Below are positions 1 to 8,820 of a stretch of DNA of 64,000 bases, one piece after another. The notes beneath the pieces were generated by a model. The model did no database searches. It saw only the letters and a program-made list of their open reading frames with translations, and was not told the origin of the DNA. The position numbers were made by a program, and so were the translations under genes. Position 1 is the first letter of the stretch. Every line of letters begins with the position of its first letter. Origin of the DNA: Fibrobacteria bacterium AD312. Lineage in GTDB: Bacteria; Fibrobacterota; Fibrobacteria; Fibrobacterales; Fibrobacteraceae. The stretch covers positions 1 to 64,000 of the forward strand of contig LIUM01000046.1 of NCBI GenBank assembly GCA_001462345.1. The letters are read 5' to 3'.

Positions 1-153
1 CCTTATGTAAAGATAGAAGAACTATCACTCAATCTTGTACACTTTTTGGGGAGCACCTCAGACTTATTTCCTCTTTTTTTTACAAAAAAGCTTTTTCGTT
101 TATTTAAGAAAATCAGGAGTAGCGATTTTCATTATTCATAAGACTGTTCATTG

Positions 154-187
154 AAAAAAAAGAGCCCGATAAAACATCAGGCTCTTT
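154..187 (-). terminator. Rho-independent terminator of the GH5 gene
   Basis: On the minus strand the arms AGAGCC and GGCTCT form a hairpin with a short loop, followed by a run of eight T. It sits about 20 nt past the stop of the cellulase gene and so most likely ends that transcript. Confidence 0.75.
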
Positions 188-208
188 CGTTCATTTATTT
201 AAGATTCA

Positions 209-2425
209 TTAGCGGTTGATAAATTTTTGATAATTTACCATTGAACCTTGCTTCATTCGAATCACGTAATGACCTGCTGGCATTGCAGAAGAATCCCAAC
301 TAAAGTTGAAATTGCCTGCATTTAAGTTTTCGTTCAACAAAGTCTTAATTTTATGACCCTGTATGTCAAATAGATCTACCGATACAATTCCTGACTGAGC
401 CACACTGAGATTGATTTCATTTTTATGAATCGTCAGATTAATATTTGATTTATTGTAAATATTTTTTGGCTTTTCCGTTATTTTTAATGGGACATAGCCT
501 GGAATAGTCGTTGGTGCAGCCACATTGACAGGAGAACCACTTCCAGTTAACGTAAACACGGCTGAACCAATTTTTGAATCAGTTTGATTATCTGTTAGCA
601 CACTTAAAATAGTGATTGTACCTGTATGCGCTCCATCAGGGGTATATATCAACGTATCTTTTGTCGCATTTAATGTAAGAGTTCCTGTATAATTAGGATC
701 TAAATAATATGCTCCAAATGTTACGGGGTCACCATCTGCATCTTTAGCACGCATGGTAACTAAAGTGATATAAATTGGTGCTGTGTTTGGTTTTGAACCC
801 ATATTAGCTTTTGCATAAATGGTTGGTGCTTGATTTTCACAAATTAAATTAATCGTTGCGCTTGCTGTTCCGTTTGCATTTTGAGCCGTATAGTTAAGTG
901 TAACGAGACCTGGTGTTCCTGGAGGTGTAAATGTCATTGAATCGCCACTGAAAACGATACTACCAGCACTAACACTAGCTGCAGTTACGGACATTGATGA
1001 AGCAACCTTTGAAATTGGATTTGAAGCCCCAATCGTGCTAAATTTTAATGTTTTTGGAGTTTTATAACTAACAGAAAGAGTTGTATCTACTAAAATAGGC
1101 TTGCGATTAGTTATTTTAATTACAATCCGTTCTTGAATAGTTACACTACCCTGCGTTACATTATAATTAAGAATAATTTGTTCTGGAGACCCGTATTCTG
1201 CACTATTGAATGTAATAGAATTATCGGTAAAAGTAACAGATCCAGATACAGGATTTGCTACGGCTGAAATCGCCCCTCGAATACCTAACTCTGAACTAAA
1301 AACTTTACTTGATCCTTCTGAAACAGACGCTACAAATGTATTTCCTAATGGGTGTGACGAAGGAACATAACTTTTCCATTTATTGGTGCTAATATAGGCA
1401 TTAAAAACGCCTGCGGATGTACTTGTTCCAGAAAAACGACTCTTTGCATTATCCAAATTTAGAGTAGTTGTGCCTTCAGGGAACATGGCTGATGATTGAG
1501 TACCTGTGCCAGCATACCACATACAGCCACTGACCTTGTTTTGATCCATCCAAGAACGCCAACTAGAGGCATCACTAATGTTTCCATCGCCACTTGCATC
1601 AGAAGCACCCCATTCTGTAATAAAAATTGGGGCTGAAGCCATAGCACTAGTACCATTACTTTTATAACCATCATGATTAGCTGCAGCATAAAAATGCAAG
1701 GTATAAGCAATATTGCTGTAAGTATTATGCAAACCCTGGCTAACCTGTTCATTTGGTTTAGATGAGTAGAATGGAGTACCTACAACGACTAAATTATTAC
1801 TACCAGCACCACGAATAGCAGCAACCACTGATTTAGCGTAATTATTGATAGTACCAGCACCATCACTAACTGGCTCATTATAAATTTCCCAAATTATATT
1901 TGGAACATCTTTATACTCTGTAGCCATTTCTGTAAAAAAAGTGACTGCTTGATTGGTTTCACTTGAAGCATTGTGAGAATGCCAATCGACAATAACATAA
2001 ATGTCATTTGCAATTGCCGCATCAACAATATCTTTAATTAACTTTTTTTGATTTACCTTTTCATTATAACCAGCAGGTGTTGATAGATACCCATAACTCG
2101 TTACACCAGTATTTCCATCTGAAGCAGAAATTGGCTCACTATTTTCTTTGTAGTATTTAATAGCCATTGGAGCTCGAATAACGCCTATTTCAAAGTTATT
2201 TACAAACCAATCTACTGTTGCAGAATGAAATAATACAGCAGGATCTCCCGTAGACCAATATAAACTTGGACCTTTTAATTGGATAGGAACACTCGTTCCT
2301 GTCTTTTCACCACATAGGTTTCCACCACAAGAGATGATTTTTCCAAAATGACTGACAGGGCCAGCAAACGAAACCATCGATGCTAATAAAACCGAAATGG
2401 GTATAAATTTTGATAAATTCATCAT
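209..2425 (-). CDS. Secreted GH5 endoglucanase with Ig-like repeats and C-terminal sorting domain
   Basis: Predicted exported cellulase (endo-beta-1,4-glucanase). A signal peptide covers about residues 1-21. The glycoside hydrolase family 5 domain spans about residues 25-350: DWHSHN at 147-152, the acid/base Glu184 in IYNEP, and the nucleophile Glu271 in ITEWGAS. After it come Ser/Thr-rich beta-sandwich modules (about 360-650) that look Ig- or cadherin-like. The last ~75 residues (VDLFDIQGHKI...GHYVIRMKQG) form a type 9 secretion/FlgD-like terminal domain, suggesting export across the outer membrane. Family and catalytic residues are seen directly. Cellulose as substrate is inferred from the family and from the other plant-wall enzymes in the window. 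The gene is monocistronic, with its own terminator and a tandem 20-bp repeat about 75-110 bp upstream. Confidence 0.9.
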   Translation of the reverse strand: MMNLSKFIPISVLLASMVSFAGPVSHFGKIISCGGNLCGEKTGTSVPIQLKGPSLYWSTGDPAVLFHSATVDWFVNNFEIGVIRAPMAIKYYKENSEPISASDGNTGVTSYGYLSTPAGYNEKVNQKKLIKDIVDAAIANDIYVIVDWHSHNASSETNQAVTFFTEMATEYKDVPNIIWEIYNEPVSDGAGTINNYAKSVVAAIRGAGSNNLVVVGTPFYSSKPNEQVSQGLHNTYSNIAYTLHFYAAANHDGYKSNGTSAMASAPIFITEWGASDASGDGNISDASSWRSWMDQNKVSGCMWYAGTGTQSSAMFPEGTTTLNLDNAKSRFSGTSTSAGVFNAYISTNKWKSYVPSSHPLGNTFVASVSEGSSKVFSSELGIRGAISAVANPVSGSVTFTDNSITFNSAEYGSPEQIILNYNVTQGSVTIQERIVIKITNRKPILVDTTLSVSYKTPKTLKFSTIGASNPISKVASSMSVTAASVSAGSIVFSGDSMTFTPPGTPGLVTLNYTAQNANGTASATINLICENQAPTIYAKANMGSKPNTAPIYITLVTMRAKDADGDPVTFGAYYLDPNYTGTLTLNATKDTLIYTPDGAHTGTITILSVLTDNQTDSKIGSAVFTLTGSGSPVNVAAPTTIPGYVPLKITEKPKNIYNKSNINLTIHKNEINLSVAQSGIVSVDLFDIQGHKIKTLLNENLNAGNFNFSWDSSAMPAGHYVIRMKQGSMVNYQKFINR

Positions 2426-2497
2426 ATCCTCTAAAAAAAGACTTTTTTCTAAAATAAGTTTATATTTCTTTATAGTTCATTAATATAAGTAAAATAA

Positions 2498-2537
2498 ACG
2501 TTTCTTTTTGAAAACAAATGTTTCTTTTTGTAAACAT
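2498..2537. repeat. Two tandem 20-bp units upstream of the GH5 gene
   Basis: Units 2498-2517 and 2518-2537 differ at three of 20 positions. Each has GTTT and AAAC arms around a T-rich spacer; the second is the cleaner dyad, ATGTTT(8)AAACAT. A 20-bp period places both on nearly the same face of the helix. The position, upstream of the divergent cellulase start at 2425, suits an operator or activator site. The function is inference. Confidence 0.5.
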
Positions 2538-2626
2538 AAAGCTTGTTTTTTGCCTGAATAAGGCATAGTAATCGAATCATTAAAATGAATCAATTAATAG
2601 CACAGTGATTCCAATCACAAAAAAAT

Positions 2627-3391
2627 CTACGGCCGTATAATTGATCCTCGCCAAGAATCATTAAAAAAAGTCTTGAACAAAGGTTCTTCACTTTTTTTTA
2701 GTTCTTCTATCGCCTCTTGCATAGGACGTGAAGAACGATATAATTCTCGGTAAGACTTTTCAATAAAACGGATTCGCTCTTCAGGGAAATCATCGGCATG
2801 ACGTTTTAGAGCATGTAAATTAATGGAAGCCCATTTTAGTGGGTTACCTAAAGCACGGCTAGCAGGAGGAACGTCTCGATCTACTTTTAAAGTGCCCCCA
2901 ACAAAAGAGTAATCTCCGACTCGACAAAATTGATGAACGCCAGTATTACCACCGATGGTGGCAAAAGAACCAACATAAACATGACCACCTAACTGGACTC
3001 CATTGGCAAGTACCGCCCCAGTGCCAAGAATACAATCATGCCCGACATGAGAATAAGCCATAATAAGAGAGTCATCGCCAATGACCGTTCGACCAGTTGC
3101 AACAGTCCCTCGATTTAAGGTGCAATATTCACGAATGGTGCAAGACGATCCTATTTCTAAAAAAGTACGTTCTCCGTGATATTTTAAATCTTGTGGTGGA
3201 GCTCCTAAAACAGCACCATCATAAACAATCGTATTCGAACCTATTCGAGTACCACTACAAACTCGAACTCGACATTCTAAAACAACATTTTCACCTATTT
3301 CTACATCTTCTTCAACGATGCACCAAGGGCCAATAGAAGCGGAAGGGTGTATTTTTGTACGGGCGTGAACTAACGAGGAGGGATGATTCAT
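2627..3391 (-). CDS. lpxA: Acyl-[ACP]--UDP-N-acetylglucosamine O-acyltransferase LpxA
   Basis: First step of lipid A synthesis: transfer of a 3-hydroxyacyl chain from ACP to UDP-GlcNAc in the cytoplasm. The 254 residues match the usual length. The N-terminal two thirds is a left-handed beta-helix of hexapeptide repeats (HPSASIGPWC, VEIGENVV, and so on). The catalytic-His region reads YSHVGHDC, followed by GNTGVHQFCRVGD and the helical C-terminal domain with ALGNPLKWASINLHALKR. It is a stand-alone copy, with no lpxD, fabZ or lpxB beside it. Its start overlaps head-to-head with the 5' end of the divergent glycosyltransferase gene. Confidence 0.95.
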   Translation of the reverse strand: MNHPSSLVHARTKIHPSASIGPWCIVEEDVEIGENVVLECRVRVCSGTRIGSNTIVYDGAVLGAPPQDLKYHGERTFLEIGSSCTIREYCTLNRGTVATGRTVIGDDSLIMAYSHVGHDCILGTGAVLANGVQLGGHVYVGSFATIGGNTGVHQFCRVGDYSFVGGTLKVDRDVPPASRALGNPLKWASINLHALKRHADDFPEERIRFIEKSYRELYRSSRPMQEAIEELKKSEEPLFKTFFNDSWRGSIIRP

Positions 3392-4525
3392 AATGCAGAA
3401 TATATATATTTGTTTTTTATGAGCGTATTTTTTCTAATTGGACTTACAGTTGTTTATGCTTTTTTGCTTTTGTTCTTTAGCTATGGTATTTTTAAAACCA
3501 AAAGAACAAAACGACATAGCCATAAACTCCCTAGCCTTTCTGTCGTTTTACCTATTCGAAACGAAGAAGTTTTTTTAGATCGTACTCTGAAATCATTAGA
3601 AGACCAAGATTTTGAAGGCACTTGGGAAGTCATCTGCGTGAATGATCGCTCCACAGATTCTACGCCCCAGATTTTAGAATCTTTTTGTAAAACGCACCCT
3701 TTATTTAGGTTCATTTCTCTTCCTTTAGATTTACCTCCAGTGGCAAGCCCTAAGAAACGAGCTTTAGAAGCAGGGTTTAAAGAAGCTCAATATGATGTCT
3801 TATTAATCATGGATGCCGACTGTGAACCACCTAAAACGCTTCTTTCTTCTATGGCAAGCTGTTTTAGAGATGGAGTTCAAATTGTACAAGGGCCCAAAAA
3901 GAATAATGGAACTTCTTCTATTATTCATACCGTTCAAAAAATGGAAACGCTTGGTTTTACAGCCATGGAAGCCGCTGGCTTTACTTTAGGTTCTCCAATG
4001 GTTGCAAGTGCCGCTTCTCTTGCCTATAAAAAAGATTTGTTTTTTAAGGTCGGTGGCTTTGGCGATTTAATGAATCTCTCTTCTGGCGATGACGATATGT
4101 TGATTCATAAAATGATTAAAGAAGAAGGTGTTCGTTTCTGCTATAATTTAGACCCTGATGCAATCATGGAAACGGCTCCTGTGGATACTTGGAAAGCTCT
4201 CTTTTTTCAAAGAGCGCGTTGGGCAAGTAATGGCACCCAGTATACCAATCCATTTTATGTTTTACTATTAACTCTAGTATATACTTTTTTTGTTTGGCTA
4301 TTCATCAGTCCATGGCTTGTCTTATGGATTAATATCCCTTTATCTTGGTTTATTATTCCCTTTTTAACAAAAATGGCTGTAGACTTTTTGTTTTTAAGTA
4401 TTGCCGCATTTAAGTTAAAGCAACTTAAACTTCTTTGGGCTTTTATTCACACTGAAATCATTCAAGTGCCTATGATTACTTTTGCAGTACCCTTTGGTCA
4501 ATTAGGCTTATTTAAATGGAAGTAG
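3383..4525 (+). CDS. Membrane glycosyltransferase, family 2
   Basis: A GT2 enzyme of 380 aa anchored by an N-terminal helix (about residues 10-32) and two or three C-terminal helices (about 290-370). The cytoplasmic catalytic domain shows LPIRNEE near the nucleotide-binding strand, VNDRSTDST, the metal-binding MDADCEPP, a GDDDM motif and QRARW (the QxxRW motif of processive-type GT2 enzymes). The donor and product cannot be read from sequence; envelope glycolipid or exopolysaccharide synthesis is plausible given lpxA next door. The start at 3383 lies one base after an AGGAGG-like stretch, which is too close for a good ribosome site, so ATG 3419 is an alternative. The 3' end overlaps the convergent cca gene by 14 bp. 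Confidence 0.85.
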   Translation: MIHNAEYIYLFFMSVFFLIGLTVVYAFLLLFFSYGIFKTKRTKRHSHKLPSLSVVLPIRNEEVFLDRTLKSLEDQDFEGTWEVICVNDRSTDSTPQILESFCKTHPLFRFISLPLDLPPVASPKKRALEAGFKEAQYDVLLIMDADCEPPKTLLSSMASCFRDGVQIVQGPKKNNGTSSIIHTVQKMETLGFTAMEAAGFTLGSPMVASAASLAYKKDLFFKVGGFGDLMNLSSGDDDMLIHKMIKEEGVRFCYNLDPDAIMETAPVDTWKALFFQRARWASNGTQYTNPFYVLLLTLVYTFFVWLFISPWLVLWINIPLSWFIIPFLTKMAVDFLFLSIAAFKLKQLKLLWAFIHTEIIQVPMITFAVPFGQLGLFKWK

Positions 4526-5798
4526 CTTTTTTCTCTTGAACCCAAGTTAAGACATCTGCTTCTGTTTTCAGAATCCCATCTAATTGCAATTCAAAGCTTT
4601 CCTGAATTAATTCACCAAAAAATTTTCCGGGTTTAAAACCCAAATCCATAAGCATTTTGCCTGTTAAAATGGGTTCTGGTGGATTAATGTAAACACCTAT
4701 TTCTTTTGCTTTCTCCATCAAAGGAATAACAATTAATTCTTTTTCTTCCTTTGTATTATAAGGAGCAGCAAGACTATAGCATTCCAGAAGTTCTAATCCA
4801 CCAAGACGAAGAGATAACCTTCTAATAGAAGACTCCGCAAGATTTTCTCGCTCTGGTTTCCATGTGGAAACTTCTTTCCATAGTAGTGGAACGCCTCGAA
4901 GAATTTTTATTTCATTAGTGATTCGTTCTAAAAAATGGTTAATCGCCTGCTCTTCTTTATTTTCAGAGAGTAAGGCTGTAAAAGCAAGAATCAACTGATT
5001 TGTGGCTGAGAAAGATACGGACGATTCGTGAATGGCATCTAAGAAAGAACCCAATAACTCCCAAGATCCATTCAAAGGTTGAATTTCAGGAAAAAATCGA
5101 TTTAGATCCATATCTAAAAATGCTTGCAGACCTAAAGAGGGCTTTCCTGGTTTCAATAACCACTTCTTAAATTCTTCGAAAATCCGTTCATAAGAGAGAT
5201 CTTCTATAGAAAGCGTTCGACAAAGAGAAGTGGTTTCAGGAGCAAGAGTTAAATGGAATCGAGAGGCGAATTGAACCCCTCGTAAAACACGAAGCGAGTC
5301 TTCTGCAAAAGCAGGGCTCACATGACGTAATATTCTTTTTTCTAAATCGTCTCGGCCACCATAGGGATCTTCAAGAACTAGATCTGGAAGTTTCATTCCC
5401 ATGGCGTTGATGGTGAAATCTCTTCGATAAGCGGCTTCTTGAAAACTCAAATGGGTATGCGTTTGAACTAAAAAGCCTCGATGCCCCTCTCCTACTTTAC
5501 TTTCTGTACGTGGGAAAGAAAAATCTAGAGAAAAACCTTTATGAGCCAAATGAATAACGCCAAAGGCTCGGCCCACTAAATTTGGCCGTCCATATTGAGA
5601 AAGTATTTTCAATAAAACATCTTGATCTAAGCCATAGACCTCTACATCAAAATCGCGACATTCTTCAGCAAGAAGAGCATCTCGCACCCAACCTCCCACT
5701 AAATAAGAGGCACCGTTCGCCTTATCTATTTCTTGTGCAATAGATAAAAGAGCCTTTGGTATAAATGGAGTGTATTCAAGGCCTTCAAGGGTTTGCAT
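4512..5798 (-). CDS. cca: CCA tRNA nucleotidyltransferase / poly(A) polymerase family
   Basis: A class II nucleotidyltransferase that adds or repairs the tRNA 3' CCA end. The catalytic palm has YLVGGWVRDALL and the metal-binding pair in CRDFDVEVYG. The template-like region shows RRDFTINAMG and DPYGGRDDLEKRILRHV, then FAEDSLRVLRGVQFASRF. The C-terminal GKMLMDLGFKPGKFFGELIQE helix is typical of CCA-adding enzymes, and no obvious HD phosphohydrolase motif is seen. Both tRNA genes in this window lack an encoded CCA, so such an enzyme is needed. It overlaps the upstream small lipoprotein gene by 14 bp (likely co-translated) and the convergent GT2 gene by 14 bp. Confidence 0.9.
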   Translation of the reverse strand: MQTLEGLEYTPFIPKALLSIAQEIDKANGASYLVGGWVRDALLAEECRDFDVEVYGLDQDVLLKILSQYGRPNLVGRAFGVIHLAHKGFSLDFSFPRTESKVGEGHRGFLVQTHTHLSFQEAAYRRDFTINAMGMKLPDLVLEDPYGGRDDLEKRILRHVSPAFAEDSLRVLRGVQFASRFHLTLAPETTSLCRTLSIEDLSYERIFEEFKKWLLKPGKPSLGLQAFLDMDLNRFFPEIQPLNGSWELLGSFLDAIHESSVSFSATNQLILAFTALLSENKEEQAINHFLERITNEIKILRGVPLLWKEVSTWKPERENLAESSIRRLSLRLGGLELLECYSLAAPYNTKEEKELIVIPLMEKAKEIGVYINPPEPILTGKMLMDLGFKPGKFFGELIQESFELQLDGILKTEADVLTWVQEKKATSI

Positions 5799-6054
5799 TT
5801 AAGGAATCCCCTTTAGATTCTTGATATAACTCGTAAATACTTTTTTTTGCTTTATTTGTTAAAACATCGGATTTTGCATATTCTTTTTGTTGAGCTTGAC
5901 ATTGCCGTAATTCTTCTTCTACAAATACCCGCTGATCAGGGGAATGCCCTAGGTTTTCTAAACGATATTCTATTTCAGAACATACCGCTTTTTGACGCTG
6001 TGAAGCGCATGAAATTAAAAATAAGCTTAATAAAAACCAAAAATATTTTTTCAT
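5785..6054 (-). CDS. Small putative lipoprotein
   Basis: An 89-aa protein with a short hydrophobic signal and lipobox LISC, giving lipidation at Cys16. The mature part is charged and Gln/Glu-rich (VEEELRQCQAQQKEY), probably helical. No family is recognised. It overlaps the start of cca by 14 bp, so the two are probably one transcript, although a functional link is not evident. Confidence 0.7.
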   Translation of the reverse strand: MKKYFWFLLSLFLISCASQRQKAVCSEIEYRLENLGHSPDQRVFVEEELRQCQAQQKEYAKSDVLTNKAKKSIYELYQESKGDSLNANP

Positions 6055-6128
6055 TCTTTAATTGGAAAATAACTTTTAAAAATTCTTTAATCTAGAGAAG
6101 AGACTAGATTCTCAAAAAAAGTAGTTTT

Positions 6129-6497
6129 TTATTTTTCGATTTGGCTCATTCTCTCTTCAATTCTTGATAAAACAAGTTCTCTATCTCGTTTTTTTGCTTT
6201 ATAATCATTCATAAGCTCCTTTGGTAAATCCATAAAAGAATCCCCAAAATAGGTTACTTGATAACCTCTTTTCTTACATTCCTCATAAAGCAACTCATAC
6301 CGTTTTCTGAGGAATTCAAGCTTATCATAAAAAAACTTAACATGCCCTTTTCCGAGAGTAAACAGCTGAGGCTGCCCTTGCATGGAGTATCTGCCTGATT
6401 TTATAATGTTTGGGATTCGTTTAATTTCGCGGTGCTCTGCAATAAGCATTTTCCCAATTAATTCGGAAGGCTTAATTCCAACATTGATTCTTGTCAT
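6129..6497 (-). CDS. denV: T4 endonuclease V-type pyrimidine dimer DNA glycosylase
   Basis: A base-excision enzyme expected to cut the glycosidic bond at UV-induced cyclobutane pyrimidine dimers and nick the abasic site. It clearly resembles phage T4 DenV: N-terminal MTRIN, whose Thr2 becomes the catalytic N-terminal nucleophile; AEHRE, carrying the catalytic Glu (Glu23 in T4); LGKGHVKFFYDKLEFLRKR; and a MDLPKELMNDY segment. I place the start at 6497 rather than at the longer open frame from 6635, because the family needs Met-Thr-Arg at the very N-terminus and the longer frame runs inside the upstream gene. At 122 aa it is shorter than T4 DenV (138 aa) and lacks the aromatic WYKYY tail. It begins 30 bp after the propeller gene and is probably cotranscribed. 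Confidence 0.88.
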   Translation of the reverse strand: MTRINVGIKPSELIGKMLIAEHREIKRIPNIIKSGRYSMQGQPQLFTLGKGHVKFFYDKLEFLRKRYELLYEECKKRGYQVTYFGDSFMDLPKELMNDYKAKKRDRELVLSRIEERMSQIEK

Positions 6498-6526
6498 AAA
6501 GCACCGTGTTCCAAAAAGAAGGAAAC

Positions 6527-8764
6527 TTAGTGGACAATCAAAAGTTTTCCCTTTTCCACTTTTGAACCTTTTTTTACCAAGTAATGATAAAGTCCAGGAG
6601 CCATTAATCGGCCTTTGAGATCCGTTCCATCCCACTCTAATCGACCACCTAACAAATCTTCATTTACAAAAGAACGAACTAATGCGCCTCCAGCATTGAA
6701 TATTTGAACACGAGCATCTTCTGCTATATAATCAATAATCATTTTGCCATGTACTTTAGGCCTAAATGGGTTAGGGTAAACAATTGTTTTTTTAGGCGAA
6801 TCATCTGTCATAAAAGCATCTGCTTTACGAAGATCATTTCTTGTGTAGCGAGTAACACCTTTATCATGTCCAAACCAAATCATACCATGAACAGAATCTA
6901 TGCCTATATCATAAATCACATCACTCACAAGCCCGTGTTTTGTTGCCCAGTGAAGAGTGGTCAAAGTATCAGGAGATCCTTTTTTTGGAGAAAAACGATA
7001 GGCTCCACGATTTGTTCCAAGCCATATATTACCTTGAACATCCACCTCTAAAGAAGAATTTGAAGCATTTGAAAAGCCAATGATTTTTTGAGGAAGTCTT
7101 ATTTCGTCATCCTCACGATCTAAATAACCAAGAGAAGTGTGTCCAGCCACCCAAAGGCGCCCAGAAGGATCAAAATCCATATCTACAATGTATTCTTTTT
7201 TTGGACCATCATAAGTTTTAAGTTCCACATCAACAAGACGTCCTCCCGCTTTTGATGGTTTTGTAAAAGAAAAAACATCTAAAAAGCCTTGCCCATTTAC
7301 ATCACCTACATTACCTGCACTTGAATATAGTAACCACTGATCAGGATTCTCTGCGGAAGTAATTACCTGAAGAGGTCCAGGATAAGAAGAACTCCCAACA
7401 CCATTAGCACAACTCACTTCTCCTTCTAAATCAATATATGCAAAGCCATAATTAGAAGAAGACCAATAAGAAACAAAAAAGCCCGATTGATCTGGAGCAG
7501 GAGTAGATCCGATAGTAACAATATAATCATCAAGAAATTCATCAATGCAAGTCGTACTAGGACTTATATATTTTTTGAATTCAAGACCTGTGTTCTTATA
7601 AAGTATAAAGCCCCCTCCCCACAATCCATACAGCAAATTTCCATCATTATCTATAGAAATAGATTTCATTTTATGAATGACTGATTCAAACTCAAACTTA
7701 TAGGGAGTAAAATTTATCTGCTGTTTTGGCGTCCATGTATACCCATCGCTTAATGAAAAATCTCCATAGGGGGAAGCTGCAAAAATACCTCCTGTATTCA
7801 AAGCGATTATTTGATGAGCAGGACCTAAAGTATAAAGATTCCATGCAGATACATCAGCCATTTTAGCCCCTTCCCTATAAATGACAGTAGAAGGACCAAT
7901 AAAATAAACGCCATTTTCTGTTTTAAGCACCCACTCTACTAAACTACTATCGTTTTTAAAAAGCAAAGAATCATTAAGTTCTTTATCTTCTATTGTTATA
8001 CTTGCTTGATTTAAGCTCGCTTCTGTTTTTTGGCCTTTTTCATTATAATACAACGTTCCTTTTTCTGATCCGACAACTAAGGAATCATTAAGCCATGCCA
8101 TTGCTCGTATTGTATCTGGAGGAAGAGTAATCGGATATTCATTCCATGTCGAAGGATCTGCTAAAAAAAGATCTTCTTCCATGTTAGACCACTTCATTTT
8201 TCTAACATATACTTTATTGTTTATTGCCACATAAAGAGAATCTTCTTTAACAGTCAAGGCGGTAATTATTTCTGTCTTTAAGCGATGTGATGCAATTGAG
8301 GTCAGAGAAATTAATGATCTTTCAGAAATCAAGTCAACAAAAGCCAATTTGTCGTTAAATGCTAGAACCAGAACTGAGTCTTCAAGATGAATCAATCCCT
8401 TTAGAACTTGAGCGTTTCCTGAGATAAAAGATCTATTAATGACCTTAAAAGGGCCTCCCAACGTCGATTGCTTGACAATTAAACCATTAGCAGAAACCGC
8501 ATAAAGTGCGTTTTCGTTACTTGCTATAGCATAAAACGTCGTTGCTTCCAGACCGTCATCGGCAGTATAAACGACAGATTGGTTATCCCCCAAATAGAAA
8601 CGAATGCCCCCATCAGAGGCTAACAATAAATGGTTATGATAGATGGTTGCCGAATGAATTTCTGAGGGAACAGAAAAACCTTCTATCGTTTTTGAACCAT
8701 ATGACAAGACACTCCCAAATATGAGAACGCATAAAATCTGATAATAAATCTTTTTTGTTTCCAC
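6527..8764 (-). CDS. Secreted beta-propeller protein with C-terminal sorting domain
   Basis: A 745-aa exported protein. A hydrophobic N-terminal signal lies at about residues 5-23. Repeated propeller blades follow (ASDGGIRFY, LWLGTNRGAYRF, MIWFGHDKGVTRY), of the type found in two-component-regulator propellers. The last ~85 residues start at YPNPFRPKVHGK and end in LEWDGTDLKGRLMAPGLYHY...KGKLLIVH, a FlgD/type 9 sorting-like beta-sandwich. Length and layout recall PorZ of the type 9 secretion system, but this is only architectural similarity. The ECF sigma gene lies 57 bp upstream and the dimer glycosylase 30 bp downstream. Confidence 0.8.
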   Translation of the reverse strand: METKKIYYQILCVLIFGSVLSYGSKTIEGFSVPSEIHSATIYHNHLLLASDGGIRFYLGDNQSVVYTADDGLEATTFYAIASNENALYAVSANGLIVKQSTLGGPFKVINRSFISGNAQVLKGLIHLEDSVLVLAFNDKLAFVDLISERSLISLTSIASHRLKTEIITALTVKEDSLYVAINNKVYVRKMKWSNMEEDLFLADPSTWNEYPITLPPDTIRAMAWLNDSLVVGSEKGTLYYNEKGQKTEASLNQASITIEDKELNDSLLFKNDSSLVEWVLKTENGVYFIGPSTVIYREGAKMADVSAWNLYTLGPAHQIIALNTGGIFAASPYGDFSLSDGYTWTPKQQINFTPYKFEFESVIHKMKSISIDNDGNLLYGLWGGGFILYKNTGLEFKKYISPSTTCIDEFLDDYIVTIGSTPAPDQSGFFVSYWSSSNYGFAYIDLEGEVSCANGVGSSSYPGPLQVITSAENPDQWLLYSSAGNVGDVNGQGFLDVFSFTKPSKAGGRLVDVELKTYDGPKKEYIVDMDFDPSGRLWVAGHTSLGYLDREDDEIRLPQKIIGFSNASNSSLEVDVQGNIWLGTNRGAYRFSPKKGSPDTLTTLHWATKHGLVSDVIYDIGIDSVHGMIWFGHDKGVTRYTRNDLRKADAFMTDDSPKKTIVYPNPFRPKVHGKMIIDYIAEDARVQIFNAGGALVRSFVNEDLLGGRLEWDGTDLKGRLMAPGLYHYLVKKGSKVEKGKLLIVH

Positions 8765-8820
8765 TGGATAAAGTTACCAAAAATATCAAATGAAAAACTC
8801 TTTTATTGAAAAAAAGCCTT

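Noticed and set aside
1-153. Window start, searched for the end of a neighbouring gene.
   Set aside because: Stops in all frames within a short distance and no recognisable product; it looks intergenic.
6498-6635. N-terminal extension of the dimer glycosylase.
   Set aside because: The family requires Met-Thr-Arg at the N-terminus for catalysis, and the extension lies inside the propeller gene in another frame.
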